From Candidatus Brocadia pituitae (GTDB taxonomy: Bacteria; Planctomycetota; Brocadiia; Brocadiales; Brocadiaceae), in assembly GCA_017347445.1 (NCBI GenBank), contig AP021856.1:3170613-3234612 (forward strand): a DNA stretch of 64,000 nucleotides. The letters are read 5' to 3'. Each line of letters begins with the position of its first letter. Position 1 is the first letter of the stretch. The notes beneath the pieces are model-generated. The model made no database searches. It was given only the letters and a program-made list of their open reading frames with translations, and had not been told where the DNA came from. A program made the translations under genes and the position numbers. Below are positions 18,251 to 25,362 of the stretch, piece after piece.

Positions 18251-18297
18251 CCGTGCTTCGTTGCGCTCACGCTTTTCTCCCGCCCCACGAAGCACAT
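18251..18297. repeat. Hairpin repeat copy B
   Basis: GTGCTTCGT (18253-18261) and ACGAAGCAC (18287-18295) form a perfect 9-bp stem around a C-rich 25-base loop. Closely similar to copy A at 16846-16893. It lies in the 331-bp gap between the divergent RHH and TPR genes; nothing else is recognisable there. Confidence 0.7.
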
Positions 18298-18467
18298 GAT
18301 TGCTGATATAATAATATTGAAATTTCTTTTTAATAGCATATACTCGTTGTTGTTAAAAAAGATAATCTGTAAATCAGTCACCCTAGAAAAAGGCGGTAAT
18401 AAGCAAAATGAATTACACTGAAAAATCCTCTATTATTTTTATCAGGCATCTATAATCATCAAACGAT

Positions 18468-19973
18468 ATGTCACTAACAAAAGTCGATAAAATATTAAAC
18501 TGTTTCAAAAATAATAAAATAATTTCGGTGATTATTGTGCTTGTACTGATATCAATGGGTTTGAATAAATTTATTGGCTCTGCTAAAGAAAATATAACCT
18601 TTTTTCAATCTTTCTTAAATAAATATGTGTTAAATCGACAAAAAGTTATTAACAAAGTACAAGAAAGTGGCAAAAATGAGATTGTTGACAAAATGGAGGA
18701 TCAAAGTCCAGCAGTTGTTTCAGATGGGAATGTAACAATTAGCTACGGTGTATCTCAGGAAACATATAATACCTTGGTAGAGACATTAAAAGGAAATCAA
18801 AAGACATTAAACCGTTTACTTAAAACTCTAGATGAAAAAGACATTGATATAAAAGATCGTGATGCAGAGATTCAGAAGTGGATAGAAAAATACAAAGAAT
18901 TAGAGTCTCGACTTACACTACGTTCAACTGAAGATACCCTTGATGCTCAAGCGAAGGAAAAATTAGATGCTGGAGATCTTGAAGGTGCGGAGAAACTTCT
19001 GCAACAATCCTTGGAACGGAAAAAACAGCATATAGATACAATGAAGAAGGCTGCAGCCTCAGACTCTTATGTGTTAGGATTGATTAAAGAACTACAATTA
19101 GATTATCAGGGGGCTAGAAATTATTTTAAACAGACATTGGAGTATGATTCAGAAAATAGTGAATACCTCAATAAGTACGGATTGATCTTAATTATCTTGG
19201 GTAATTCAAAAGAAGCCATCGAATATTTCACGAAGGCGTTGGATATCAAACTCAAGGTGCATGGAGAGGGTCTCCCCAAAGTTGCAGAATGCTACAATAA
19301 CCTTGGTGCTGCATGGTCTGACTTAGGCTATGCAAAGAAGGCCATCGAGTATTACACAAAGGCTCTTGATATCAATCTAAAGTTGTATGGAGAAATGCAC
19401 CCCACAGTTGCAGCTAGATACAATAATCTTGGTTCTGCTTGGAATCATTTAGGCGATGCAAAGAAGGCCATTGAGTATTACACAAAGGCGCTTGATATCG
19501 ACCTCAAGGTGTATGGAGAAATGCACCCTCATGTCGCAATTAGATACAATAATCTTGGTTTGGCGTGGGATACGTTAGGCGATGCAAAAAAAGCCATCGA
19601 GTATTACACAAAGGCGCTTGATATCGACCTCAAGGTGTATGGAGAAATGCACCCTACTGTTGCAACTAGATACAATAATCTTGGTTCTGCTTGGAATCAT
19701 TTAGGCGATTCAAAGAAGGCCATTGAGTATCACACAAAGGCGCTTGATATCGACCTCAAGGTGTATGGAGAAGAGCACCCCGATGTTGCAAGAGACTACA
19801 ATAATCTTGGTTTGGCGTGGGATCATTTAGGCGATGCAAAGAAGGCCATTGAGTATTACACAAGGGCACTCGATATACTTAAAGCTACATACGGAGATAG
19901 CCATCCCAAAACAATTCAGGCCAAATCAAATCTAGAATTTGCAAAAAAATCCTTAAAAGCAACTTCCCAATAA
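18468..19973 (+). CDS. Membrane-anchored kinesin-light-chain-type TPR protein
   Basis: 501 residues. One membrane helix lies at about 19-36, followed by a coiled coil at about 100-165 and a first helical TPR-like region. Six 42-residue TPR_12/TPR_10-type repeats follow from about residue 225 to 480, each built on YNNLG-AW--LGDAKKAIEYY-KALDI. The inner repeats are nearly identical at DNA level (126-bp period), so they have expanded recently. The repeats form a protein-binding surface, probably cytoplasmic. The gene is the likely cargo of the integrative element and the only plus-strand gene inside it. Similar repeats occur in NB-ARC/STAND effectors, but no NTPase domain is present here. Confidence 0.85.
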   Translation: MSLTKVDKILNCFKNNKIISVIIVLVLISMGLNKFIGSAKENITFFQSFLNKYVLNRQKVINKVQESGKNEIVDKMEDQSPAVVSDGNVTISYGVSQETYNTLVETLKGNQKTLNRLLKTLDEKDIDIKDRDAEIQKWIEKYKELESRLTLRSTEDTLDAQAKEKLDAGDLEGAEKLLQQSLERKKQHIDTMKKAAASDSYVLGLIKELQLDYQGARNYFKQTLEYDSENSEYLNKYGLILIILGNSKEAIEYFTKALDIKLKVHGEGLPKVAECYNNLGAAWSDLGYAKKAIEYYTKALDINLKLYGEMHPTVAARYNNLGSAWNHLGDAKKAIEYYTKALDIDLKVYGEMHPHVAIRYNNLGLAWDTLGDAKKAIEYYTKALDIDLKVYGEMHPTVATRYNNLGSAWNHLGDSKKAIEYHTKALDIDLKVYGEEHPDVARDYNNLGLAWDHLGDAKKAIEYYTRALDILKATYGDSHPKTIQAKSNLEFAKKSLKATSQ

Positions 19974-20611
19974 TAAATTATTTTTTTTCTATAATTACAC
20001 TTGTTATTAGAAAAACAAAAATACTAAACGATACAATGTCTTTTGTATTAATTTTGTTCTAAAATTATTTGAAATAGAACAGGAAAGGGTCAGGTTCGTA
20101 TCTTAACTGACTGTCCGAGAATAGGTGTTTTATAAAATTCTTGTATTATAATTTGTACTAATTTTGTGCTAAAATCAATCCAAAAGGATAGAATTAATTG
20201 AAATAAATAGAATTGATATAATGCCAACAGCACCTTATTTTAAAGGTAAAACAGGAAACCAACCCAATATCAAGGACTTATAATTTTAATCTATTTCACA
20301 TTTGCAACTTGAATCCAATAATTTGATATCCGCCAGTTTTAATTCCCTGAGGTTATTGGCGAACAAAATATAGGGGCCGGGTTGCAAACCCGAACCCGCC
20401 ATGATAAATATTGCCATTCTTTTCGCAATTATTTACGATGTGGTCAAATTTATGAACTTTATTATACGCCAAAATAGCCGTATAACAAGTCACCTGTAAC
20501 CGTATTATATGTACTAATAACCGTAAAATAAAACAGCTATTAGTACGGCTAATTAATGTTAGCCTGAAAATAGGAATTGGATAAATCTCTAAAATAATTT
20601 AAAATTCTCTT
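19974..20611. other. Gap with element end, palindromes and TA upstream region
   Basis: 638 bp, no gene. From left: diverged att copy 20045-20067; CTGTCCGAGAAT scar motif 20111-20122; attR 20154-20176; TTTGCAACTTGA 20301-20312; GC palindrome at 20380-20402 (GGGTTGCAAACCCG core); and a 9-bp inverted repeat GTACTAATA / TATTAGTAC at 20511-20519 and 20538-20546, about 65 bp before the antitoxin gene, which could be its operator. Confidence 0.55.
20154..20176. other. Candidate attR of the integrative element
   Basis: Matches 12191-12213 at 21 of 23 positions, including 16 identical bases (20158-20173). A more diverged copy at 20045-20067 (TTAATTTTGTTCTAAAAT) lies 109 bp to the left and could be an arm site or an older junction. 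Confidence 0.65.
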
Positions 20612-20833
20612 ATGATTATTGACAAAATTCCAGAATTAAAAAAATTGTCCAATCCCGAAAAACTTTTACTTATCAACGAGTTATGGGCTTCTTTATCTTT
20701 ACAAGAAGATGCTTTACCGGTTCCAGAATCCCACAAAAAAATATTAGACGAACGCCTTAGAGAGCATGAAGCGAATCCAGAACAAGGCTCTACATGGAAA
20801 GAAGTAAAGTCTAGGATATTGAAGAAAAAATGA
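20612..20833 (+). CDS. Antitoxin, addiction-module component (TIGR02574 type)
   Basis: 73 residues. The pattern IPELKKLSNPEKLLLINELW, then PVPESHKKILDERL and a C-terminal W-EVKSRI tail is that of the RelB/ParD-like addiction module component family. It would bind and neutralise the toxin encoded by the next gene, with which it shares an ATGA overlap. Likely autoregulated as a TA complex; an upstream 9-bp inverted repeat is a candidate site. Confidence 0.85.
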   Translation: MIIDKIPELKKLSNPEKLLLINELWASLSLQEDALPVPESHKKILDERLREHEANPEQGSTWKEVKSRILKKK

Positions 20834-21138
20834 ACCATGAAATTTTCATCAAGCCTCGAGCGGAATTGGATTTATTTGAGGCCTTCAAATTTTACGATGA
20901 ACAATCTTCTGGTTTAGGTGATGAATTTATCCGTTGTGTTGATGCCAAATTGGAATTTATTAATAGGAATCCCAAGGCTTGCCCAAAAATGTATAAGGAC
21001 TTTCATCGTGGATTAATTTCAAGATTTCCTTTTGGTATTTATTATAAAATAGAGGGGAAAAGAATCGTGGTTTTTGCTATTCTTGATTTAAGACAAGATC
21101 CTGAAAGAATTCAGTTTCGCTTAACAAAAGAAGGCTAA
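20830..21138 (+). CDS. RelE/ParE-family toxin
   Basis: 102 residues of typical length. Family pattern: N-terminal beta strand and helix (AELDLFEAFKFYDEQSSGLG, then FIRCVDAKLEFI), and the C-terminal strands RGLISRFPFGIYYKI and RIVVFAILDLRQDP. Toxins of this fold act on ribosome-bound mRNA (RelE) or gyrase (ParE); which applies is not visible. The ATGA overlap with the antitoxin gene confirms the pair. Confidence 0.88.
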   Translation: MNHEIFIKPRAELDLFEAFKFYDEQSSGLGDEFIRCVDAKLEFINRNPKACPKMYKDFHRGLISRFPFGIYYKIEGKRIVVFAILDLRQDPERIQFRLTKEG

Positions 21139-21286
21139 CAATGCAATCCAGCCGACCGCAAAAAATGCGGCGGCTGATTTTTTATGTTAGTCGTTGAAAA
21201 TGATTGTTATTATGACGGTACGTAGATGATGGTTTGACGGTCAAACAATCAGATGTTTTTGCATACATCAAATAGCAGAAAATAAA

Positions 21287-21718
21287 ATGAAGAGCACGAA
21301 GAAGCCAAAGAACATGCCGCACAGTCCAGGCACATGGATTGATGAAATTGCGGAAGCATATTATGATGCGTACGAAGTGAAACCATTTGGCGTCTTTGTG
21401 GGACAGAAAATTACCGACAAAGACTTGTTCCATATAACACCTTCTCTATGCCTCAAATTTCGTGGGATTGAGAGAACTGAAGCTAACGTGGATAGGGCAA
21501 CAGAAGCGATGCTTTCCAGTTATGCAGCTACAGAATCTCAGAATGAAGGCATATTTGCCGACCCTCATCTTGCCTTTAGTTTTGGATATTTGGCGAGCCA
21601 TTACGGAATGGGATTACTTACAGAAGATGAAGTAAGAGAGGTAATGGTTTATCTGGAAGATAACCACATTGAATTGAAAAAAACCGTCAATAAAAAGATT
21701 AAGAAGAAAAACGACTAG
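21287..21718 (+). CDS. Hypothetical protein
   Basis: 143 residues, soluble, with a Lys-rich start and end. Central features are GTWIDEIAEAYYDAYEVKPFG, and an SFGYLASHYGMGLL segment followed by an acidic helix. I do not recognise the family. It stands alone between two toxin-antitoxin pairs, same strand, with no clear ribosome-binding site, so it is probably cargo of the accessory region. Confidence 0.55.
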   Translation: MKSTKKPKNMPHSPGTWIDEIAEAYYDAYEVKPFGVFVGQKITDKDLFHITPSLCLKFRGIERTEANVDRATEAMLSSYAATESQNEGIFADPHLAFSFGYLASHYGMGLLTEDEVREVMVYLEDNHIELKKTVNKKIKKKND

Positions 21719-21854
21719 CATCGTCCTGGAGTTAAACGAATACTACAGGTTATTTTAGGCTGCATTGTTTTAAAACGTGCAAATTAGTTTCAGGCATGTT
21801 ATTATTCAGTGGTGTCCGTTATTCTGCTTAGTATTAGGAAAGGAGACAAGTAAT

Positions 21855-22070
21855 TTGAAAAGGGTTTATAAAGGCGTAGTTGAAGACAATGTAATCCGTT
21901 TCAAAGAAAAGATAAGCCTTCCTGTTGGCACGGAAGCCCTTGTTACATTAAGGACTGTGAAGAAGGAAGAACAAAAAGAAATAAAAGATAGACAACTAAG
22001 ACTTCTTGATAAAGGTTTTTATTTAGGAAAGAAACTTTACTCAACACGTGAAGACCTGTATGCCAGATAA
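21855..22070 (+). CDS. Antitoxin-like protein upstream of a PIN gene
   Basis: 71 residues from TTG 21855, chosen because AAAGGAG lies nine bases upstream. The beta-hairpin opening RVYKGVVEDNVIRFKEKISL and PVGTEALVTL match the AF2212/DUF104-like beta-barrel antitoxins paired with VapC toxins. The tail DKGFYLGKKLYSTREDLYAR is the usual toxin-binding end. It overlaps the start of the PIN gene by 11 bp. Confidence 0.72.
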   Translation: MKRVYKGVVEDNVIRFKEKISLPVGTEALVTLRTVKKEEQKEIKDRQLRLLDKGFYLGKKLYSTREDLYAR

Positions 22071-22480
22071 GCTCATTGACACGAACATTCTTGTATATGC
22101 TTACGATTGTTCCGAAGGAGAAAACACGCGGTTTCAAGAGACCTTTTAAAACGGATTTGGAAAGAAGGCGGAGGAGTTGTTAGTCTGCAAAACCTTATGG
22201 AATTCTTTGTCGTTATAACTAAAAAAGTTGATAGTCCAGTTGCTGTTACAGAGGCAAAACTATTGTTGAGGACTTTCTGAAATCAGACAACTGGAGGATT
22301 ATAGACAGAGATGTGGACACATTTTTAAGCGCCATTGACATTGTTTCTGAATATGGAATTCATTTGTGGGATGCAGTAATTGTAGCTTGTATGAAGGAAA
22401 ATGGCATAATTGATATTGTTACAGAAAACAAGAAGGACTTTGAAAAAATTCCAGATATTAAAGTATCTGTTCCGTTCTGA
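22060..22480 (+). pseudogene. PIN-domain toxin (VapC-like), two frameshifts
   Basis: ATG 22060. Frame 1 gives KLIDTNILVYAYD with the first catalytic Asp. After a missing A in GGAGAAAACAC (near 22119) the next frame gives SRDLLKRIWKEGGGVVSLQNL and EFFVVITKKV. After another missing A near 22260 the last frame gives IHLWDAVIVACM and ending KVSVPF. Adding one A to each A4 run restores a complete PIN protein of about 140 residues. Both lesions are single-base losses in A runs, so sequencing error is as likely as true decay. Confidence 0.78.
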
Positions 22481-22846
22481 TAATATCCCTCTCAAAGGAT
22501 TTGAAAAATAAAATCATCCTATTGAAAGTCTAATACCTCACTGCATCAACCGACTTTAGAGTGGGCTGCTCATGAATTCTGTAACTGAAATACTTATTAT
22601 TCACCCGCCACATCTATGAAATCCATCCCTTGGATGACCTTGAATTTTAATGTTCTTCAGGAAACAGTTTGGGTATCAAAACTTATCATAATTAACCCAT
22701 CGGGGAAAAATGTTCATGGGCAGGCAATTTATTGCCTGTATAATTAAGTATATAAAAATAAAGTCCCGTAGGGACGATTAAAATATAGAATTCTCTATGG
22801 CAAATACTTATATAACCATTCTTATTCAAATTTCTTAGATGGTTGC
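22481..22846. other. Gap left of the IS481-like transposon
   Basis: 366 bp without a gene. It contains short dispersed palindromes such as GTCCCGTAGGGAC near 22764-22776 and a GGCAGGCAATTTATTGCCTG-type repeat near 22720. Nothing else is recognised. Confidence 0.4.
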
Positions 22847-22915
22847 TATCATAACATCGTGAACTGATTTTTAATGCTCAGAAATATCATAACATCGTGA
22901 ACATAATCAGATAAA

Positions 22916-22974
22916 GGGCAGGCATGGTTAACGGAAGGAGTCCGTAGGACGACTGGAGTTAACCATGCCTGCCC
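22916..22974. repeat. 17-bp perfect inverted repeat inside the transposon
   Basis: Arms GGGCAGGCATGGTTAAC (22916-22932) and its exact complement (22958-22974) enclose a 25-base loop that itself contains GTCCGTAGGAC. It lies between the left transposon end and the end of the transposase gene, so it may terminate the transposase transcript or be a nested dispersed palindrome. Confidence 0.75.
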
Positions 22975-23057
22975 GCCAAAAAAATTAAACAATGTGTAAC
23001 GAAAACAAACTCGTACTCTCTCTACAATAATCTGTTGTGTCCCCTGAGAAATAGGTT

Positions 23058-24347
23058 TTATAAGGTTTGTCGTTTCTTTTTGTCTTTCCGTAAGGAATCG
23101 ATTATATGACCCTTTATGGGAAAAGAAAAAGTCTTGATCGTCTTACCCTCGTGTTTTACCACCAGTTTCTTGTGTTGCGTAAAAATGGTTGCAACAAGGT
23201 ACTGCCCTTCAAGCTTCTTCCTGATAAAGTATTGATTACCGTTAATTTCAACTTTACCATGCGTGCCTACCTTCCTTATAAAGGAGATATTCCCTTTTGC
23301 AACGGGAATATCCAAACAACCCCGTGCATCCAGGTAAGGTTCGAGATTGAACCCTATGGGTATCTGTTTCAGAGACTCCCACAAAGAGTCTCTCAGTACT
23401 CCAGGAAACCGCGTACCATGGTCTTTTTGAGTAAGTCCTCGGTGCGGTTTTTTATACTGATAGTACCTCAGAAACCGCTCATTGACTTTCTTCAATCGTG
23501 CAAGGGAGAGACACCTATGTCTTCTCAGTACCCTTTCCTGCCAAAGATCGTTAAAACTCTCAACCGTGGCATTTCTTCCCGGCTCGCCTTGTGGAATAAA
23601 TACCACGTGAATACCCAAAAGCAGATGAAGGCGAATAACCTGAGAAATACTGTACGGATATCTCCCACCTCCCGTGGCAGCCATTTCATTGTCCATCTGC
23701 GATGCCTCTGGGATTCCAAGGTTTCTCCATGCCTCAAGCAGATGTTTGCACAGAGAAATCGACTGTTTGTCGGTAAACTGACTCGCCCAGACAGTACGTC
23801 CTGCAACATCAACCGTATGAAACGTATAAAACCGGATAACCTTGTCAGTACCCCTGAGATATCTTGGCCCCACAAGATCAGTCTGGTGGAGTTCTCCCAT
23901 CTTTTCAGCTTTAAAGTAAGGGTAGGGGTGTTTTTTCCCCTTTTCCTTACGTCCTTGTTTATTGCCTGTTTTCCCATATCGAGAAAGTATTCGTGCAATA
24001 GTAGGTATCGATGGAATATCCCGTATCTTCTTCTGTTCGAGTTCCCAGTGGATAACTTCCGCTCCTATCCCAGAAAAAGCAGAACGGCGTGTCTTGTGAG
24101 TCTCCAGTTCTTCCCGAAGAGAAAGTATTTTCTTTATCAATCGCCCAGATATTTTTCTCCAAATTCGTCTCGGTGCACGACTGCGATCTTTGAGACCTTT
24201 ATTCCCGTATTCTTTGTATCTTCTAAGCCATTTATGCAGCCATCCACGACTCCTTTGTACCAACTGAAGTATCTTATTGAATCCGTGCCCCTTTTTATAC
24301 AACTGAATCGCTTGGTGCCGTTTCTCATATTCTCTATGATTCTCCAT
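23058..24347 (-). CDS. IS481-family DDE transposase
   Basis: 429 residues from ATG 24347, preceded by GGAGGAGG; the frame runs five codons further to a TTG. The N-terminal helix-turn-helix is QLYKKGHGFNKILQLVQRSR. The integrase core carries D in LHQTDLVGP, D in SQMDNEMA and E in NATVESFN. The C-terminal beta-barrel-like region is YFIRKKLEGQYLVATIF. It cuts and joins the transposon ends. The frame is complete with no lesion, in contrast to most other transposases in the window. A long opposite-strand frame is a shadow. Confidence 0.9.
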   Translation of the reverse strand: MENHREYEKRHQAIQLYKKGHGFNKILQLVQRSRGWLHKWLRRYKEYGNKGLKDRSRAPRRIWRKISGRLIKKILSLREELETHKTRRSAFSGIGAEVIHWELEQKKIRDIPSIPTIARILSRYGKTGNKQGRKEKGKKHPYPYFKAEKMGELHQTDLVGPRYLRGTDKVIRFYTFHTVDVAGRTVWASQFTDKQSISLCKHLLEAWRNLGIPEASQMDNEMAATGGGRYPYSISQVIRLHLLLGIHVVFIPQGEPGRNATVESFNDLWQERVLRRHRCLSLARLKKVNERFLRYYQYKKPHRGLTQKDHGTRFPGVLRDSLWESLKQIPIGFNLEPYLDARGCLDIPVAKGNISFIRKVGTHGKVEINGNQYFIRKKLEGQYLVATIFTQHKKLVVKHEGKTIKTFSFPIKGHIIDSLRKDKKKRQTL

Positions 24348-24563
24348 CGTCTCCTCCTCCAAAAATGTTTTTGGAGAAAGTTTAGACGATCTTCTACAAA
24401 GTTCACGATGTTATGATATTTTTTAAGTTCACGATGTTATGATATAAACCCCTTAGAAAAAACAATATAGATTTTGATGAAAAATACCTGTGGGGGGATA
24501 AAGGCTCGTGACCAATCCAGTCGTCCTCAAGGGACTAAAATGGTATACATGAAGGGGGACAAT

Positions 24564-24822
24564 ATGCGTTGCTGAATCCGATTTTACTGGTGGAGTGCGT
24601 GGCAAACATTACAGAGCCATGGAAGGCGGGTATACAATTACTATTCATCAAGAAGACGGCACGACTATTACTAAGAACGTAATGCCAAAAGAGGGCGCAG
24701 TTGTCCTGGAGCCAGATATTCGCGCGTATTTCCCAGACTCACAATCTGTGAACAGGGCTTTGCGTTGTTTGATTCCGCTGCTGCCAAAAAAACGCAGAGC
24801 AGCAAGGACGAAGAAATTCTAA
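24564..24822 (+). pseudogene. Small hypothetical protein, N-terminus frameshifted
   Basis: The frame ESDFTGGVRGKHYRAMEGGY, then TITIHQEDGTT, GAVVLEPDIRAYFPDS and LRCLIPLLPKKRR is a recognisable small family common in planctomycetes and cyanobacteria, function unknown, often beside toxin-like genes. The start ATG at 24564 reads MRC-stop; removing one T from GTTG near 24569 restores MRAESDF. The intact part is open from GTG 24595. Confidence 0.6.
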
Positions 24823-24917
24823 AAAGTCATTCCATCAGGCGCTCCTATCGTCGAGAGCAACTGAATTTTGTGGTCAGGTAGAGGAACAATGAGAAATCGT
24901 GTTGATGGAGAATTTTT

Positions 24918-25262
24918 ATGTCTTATAACGATGTAAGCTATGAATGGACAAAAAAGGGATGTACTCTAAGCGATAAGACTGCTTTTAAAGAATTTGGTCT
25001 GACACAAGATGACATTATAAAAGCAATTAATGAAGGAAATCTCCAATTTAGAGAGGGCAGTATATACGGCAATCCCTATCTTAGATTGCTTAGATCAGAA
25101 GTTGAAAAACTGGCTTCAAAAAAATTTGGGAAAGATTTGTTTCATAAGAAAAAGGCCAGGAATGAATTGAAAAAGATAAATAAAGAACTGAAAGAATTGA
25201 AATCGAAGATCGCAGGACTCGAAATGAGAAAAACAGAATTAACTCATATCATAAAAGCATAA
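24918..25262 (+). CDS. Hypothetical protein with C-terminal coiled coil
   Basis: 114 residues. The N-terminal 60 residues (FGLTQDDIIKAINEGNLQFR, then YGNPYLRLLRSEVEKL) look like a small helix-turn-helix-type module that reads a residue pattern such as Ile/Gly in a loop. A Lys/Glu coiled coil of about 45 residues follows. Family function is unknown. A decayed copy of the same module lies at 46485-46580, so it belongs to a multicopy accessory family in this genome. Confidence 0.62.
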   Translation: MSYNDVSYEWTKKGCTLSDKTAFKEFGLTQDDIIKAINEGNLQFREGSIYGNPYLRLLRSEVEKLASKKFGKDLFHKKKARNELKKINKELKELKSKIAGLEMRKTELTHIIKA

Positions 25263-25362
25263 TAGATCAATTACAGCGGATATACTTCAATGTTAAGGAA
25301 TTTGCTGTAGCTGAAAAACTTATGCAAGAAAGAAATTCTTTACCGGTGTCACACAATAACCC

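Larger units (their letters stand above)
12191..20176. mobile_element. Integrative element of about 8 kb
   Basis: Bounded by the 23-bp repeats at 12191-12213 and 20154-20176 (two mismatches). The left repeat lies at the 3' end of the integrase gene. Inside, on the minus strand and largely overlapping, are rep/mobT-like, alpA-like, ATPase, TubC-like and integrase genes. Further right are an RHH and zinc-ribbon operon and a plus-strand TPR gene. There are no capsid, portal, type IV secretion or separate relaxase genes. It therefore resembles a mobilisable or satellite-like element that replicates via a Rep_trans protein. Boundaries are inferred from the repeats. Confidence 0.7.
22847..24444. 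mobile_element. IS481-like transposon with doubled end motifs
   Basis: One intact transposase flanked by inverted ends. Each end carries two direct copies of the 18-bp motif TATCATAACATCGTGAAC. The left copies are at 22847-22864 and 22885-22902, the right copies (reverse complement) at 24401-24418 and 24427-24444. Outermost bases and target duplication were not resolved. The element looks complete and recent. Confidence 0.78.

Noticed and set aside
19250-19900. CRISPR-like or satellite array
   Set aside because: The 126-bp periodicity is in frame and encodes 42-residue TPR repeats.
23106-24416. 436-codon plus-strand frame
   Set aside because: It lies opposite the intact IS481-like transposase whose motifs and ribosome site are clear; the shadow frame has no motifs.
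22480-24563. CRISPR-like repeat arrays
   Set aside because: The repeated 18-mers occur only twice at each end of a transposon in inverted orientation; there are no spacers of regular length.
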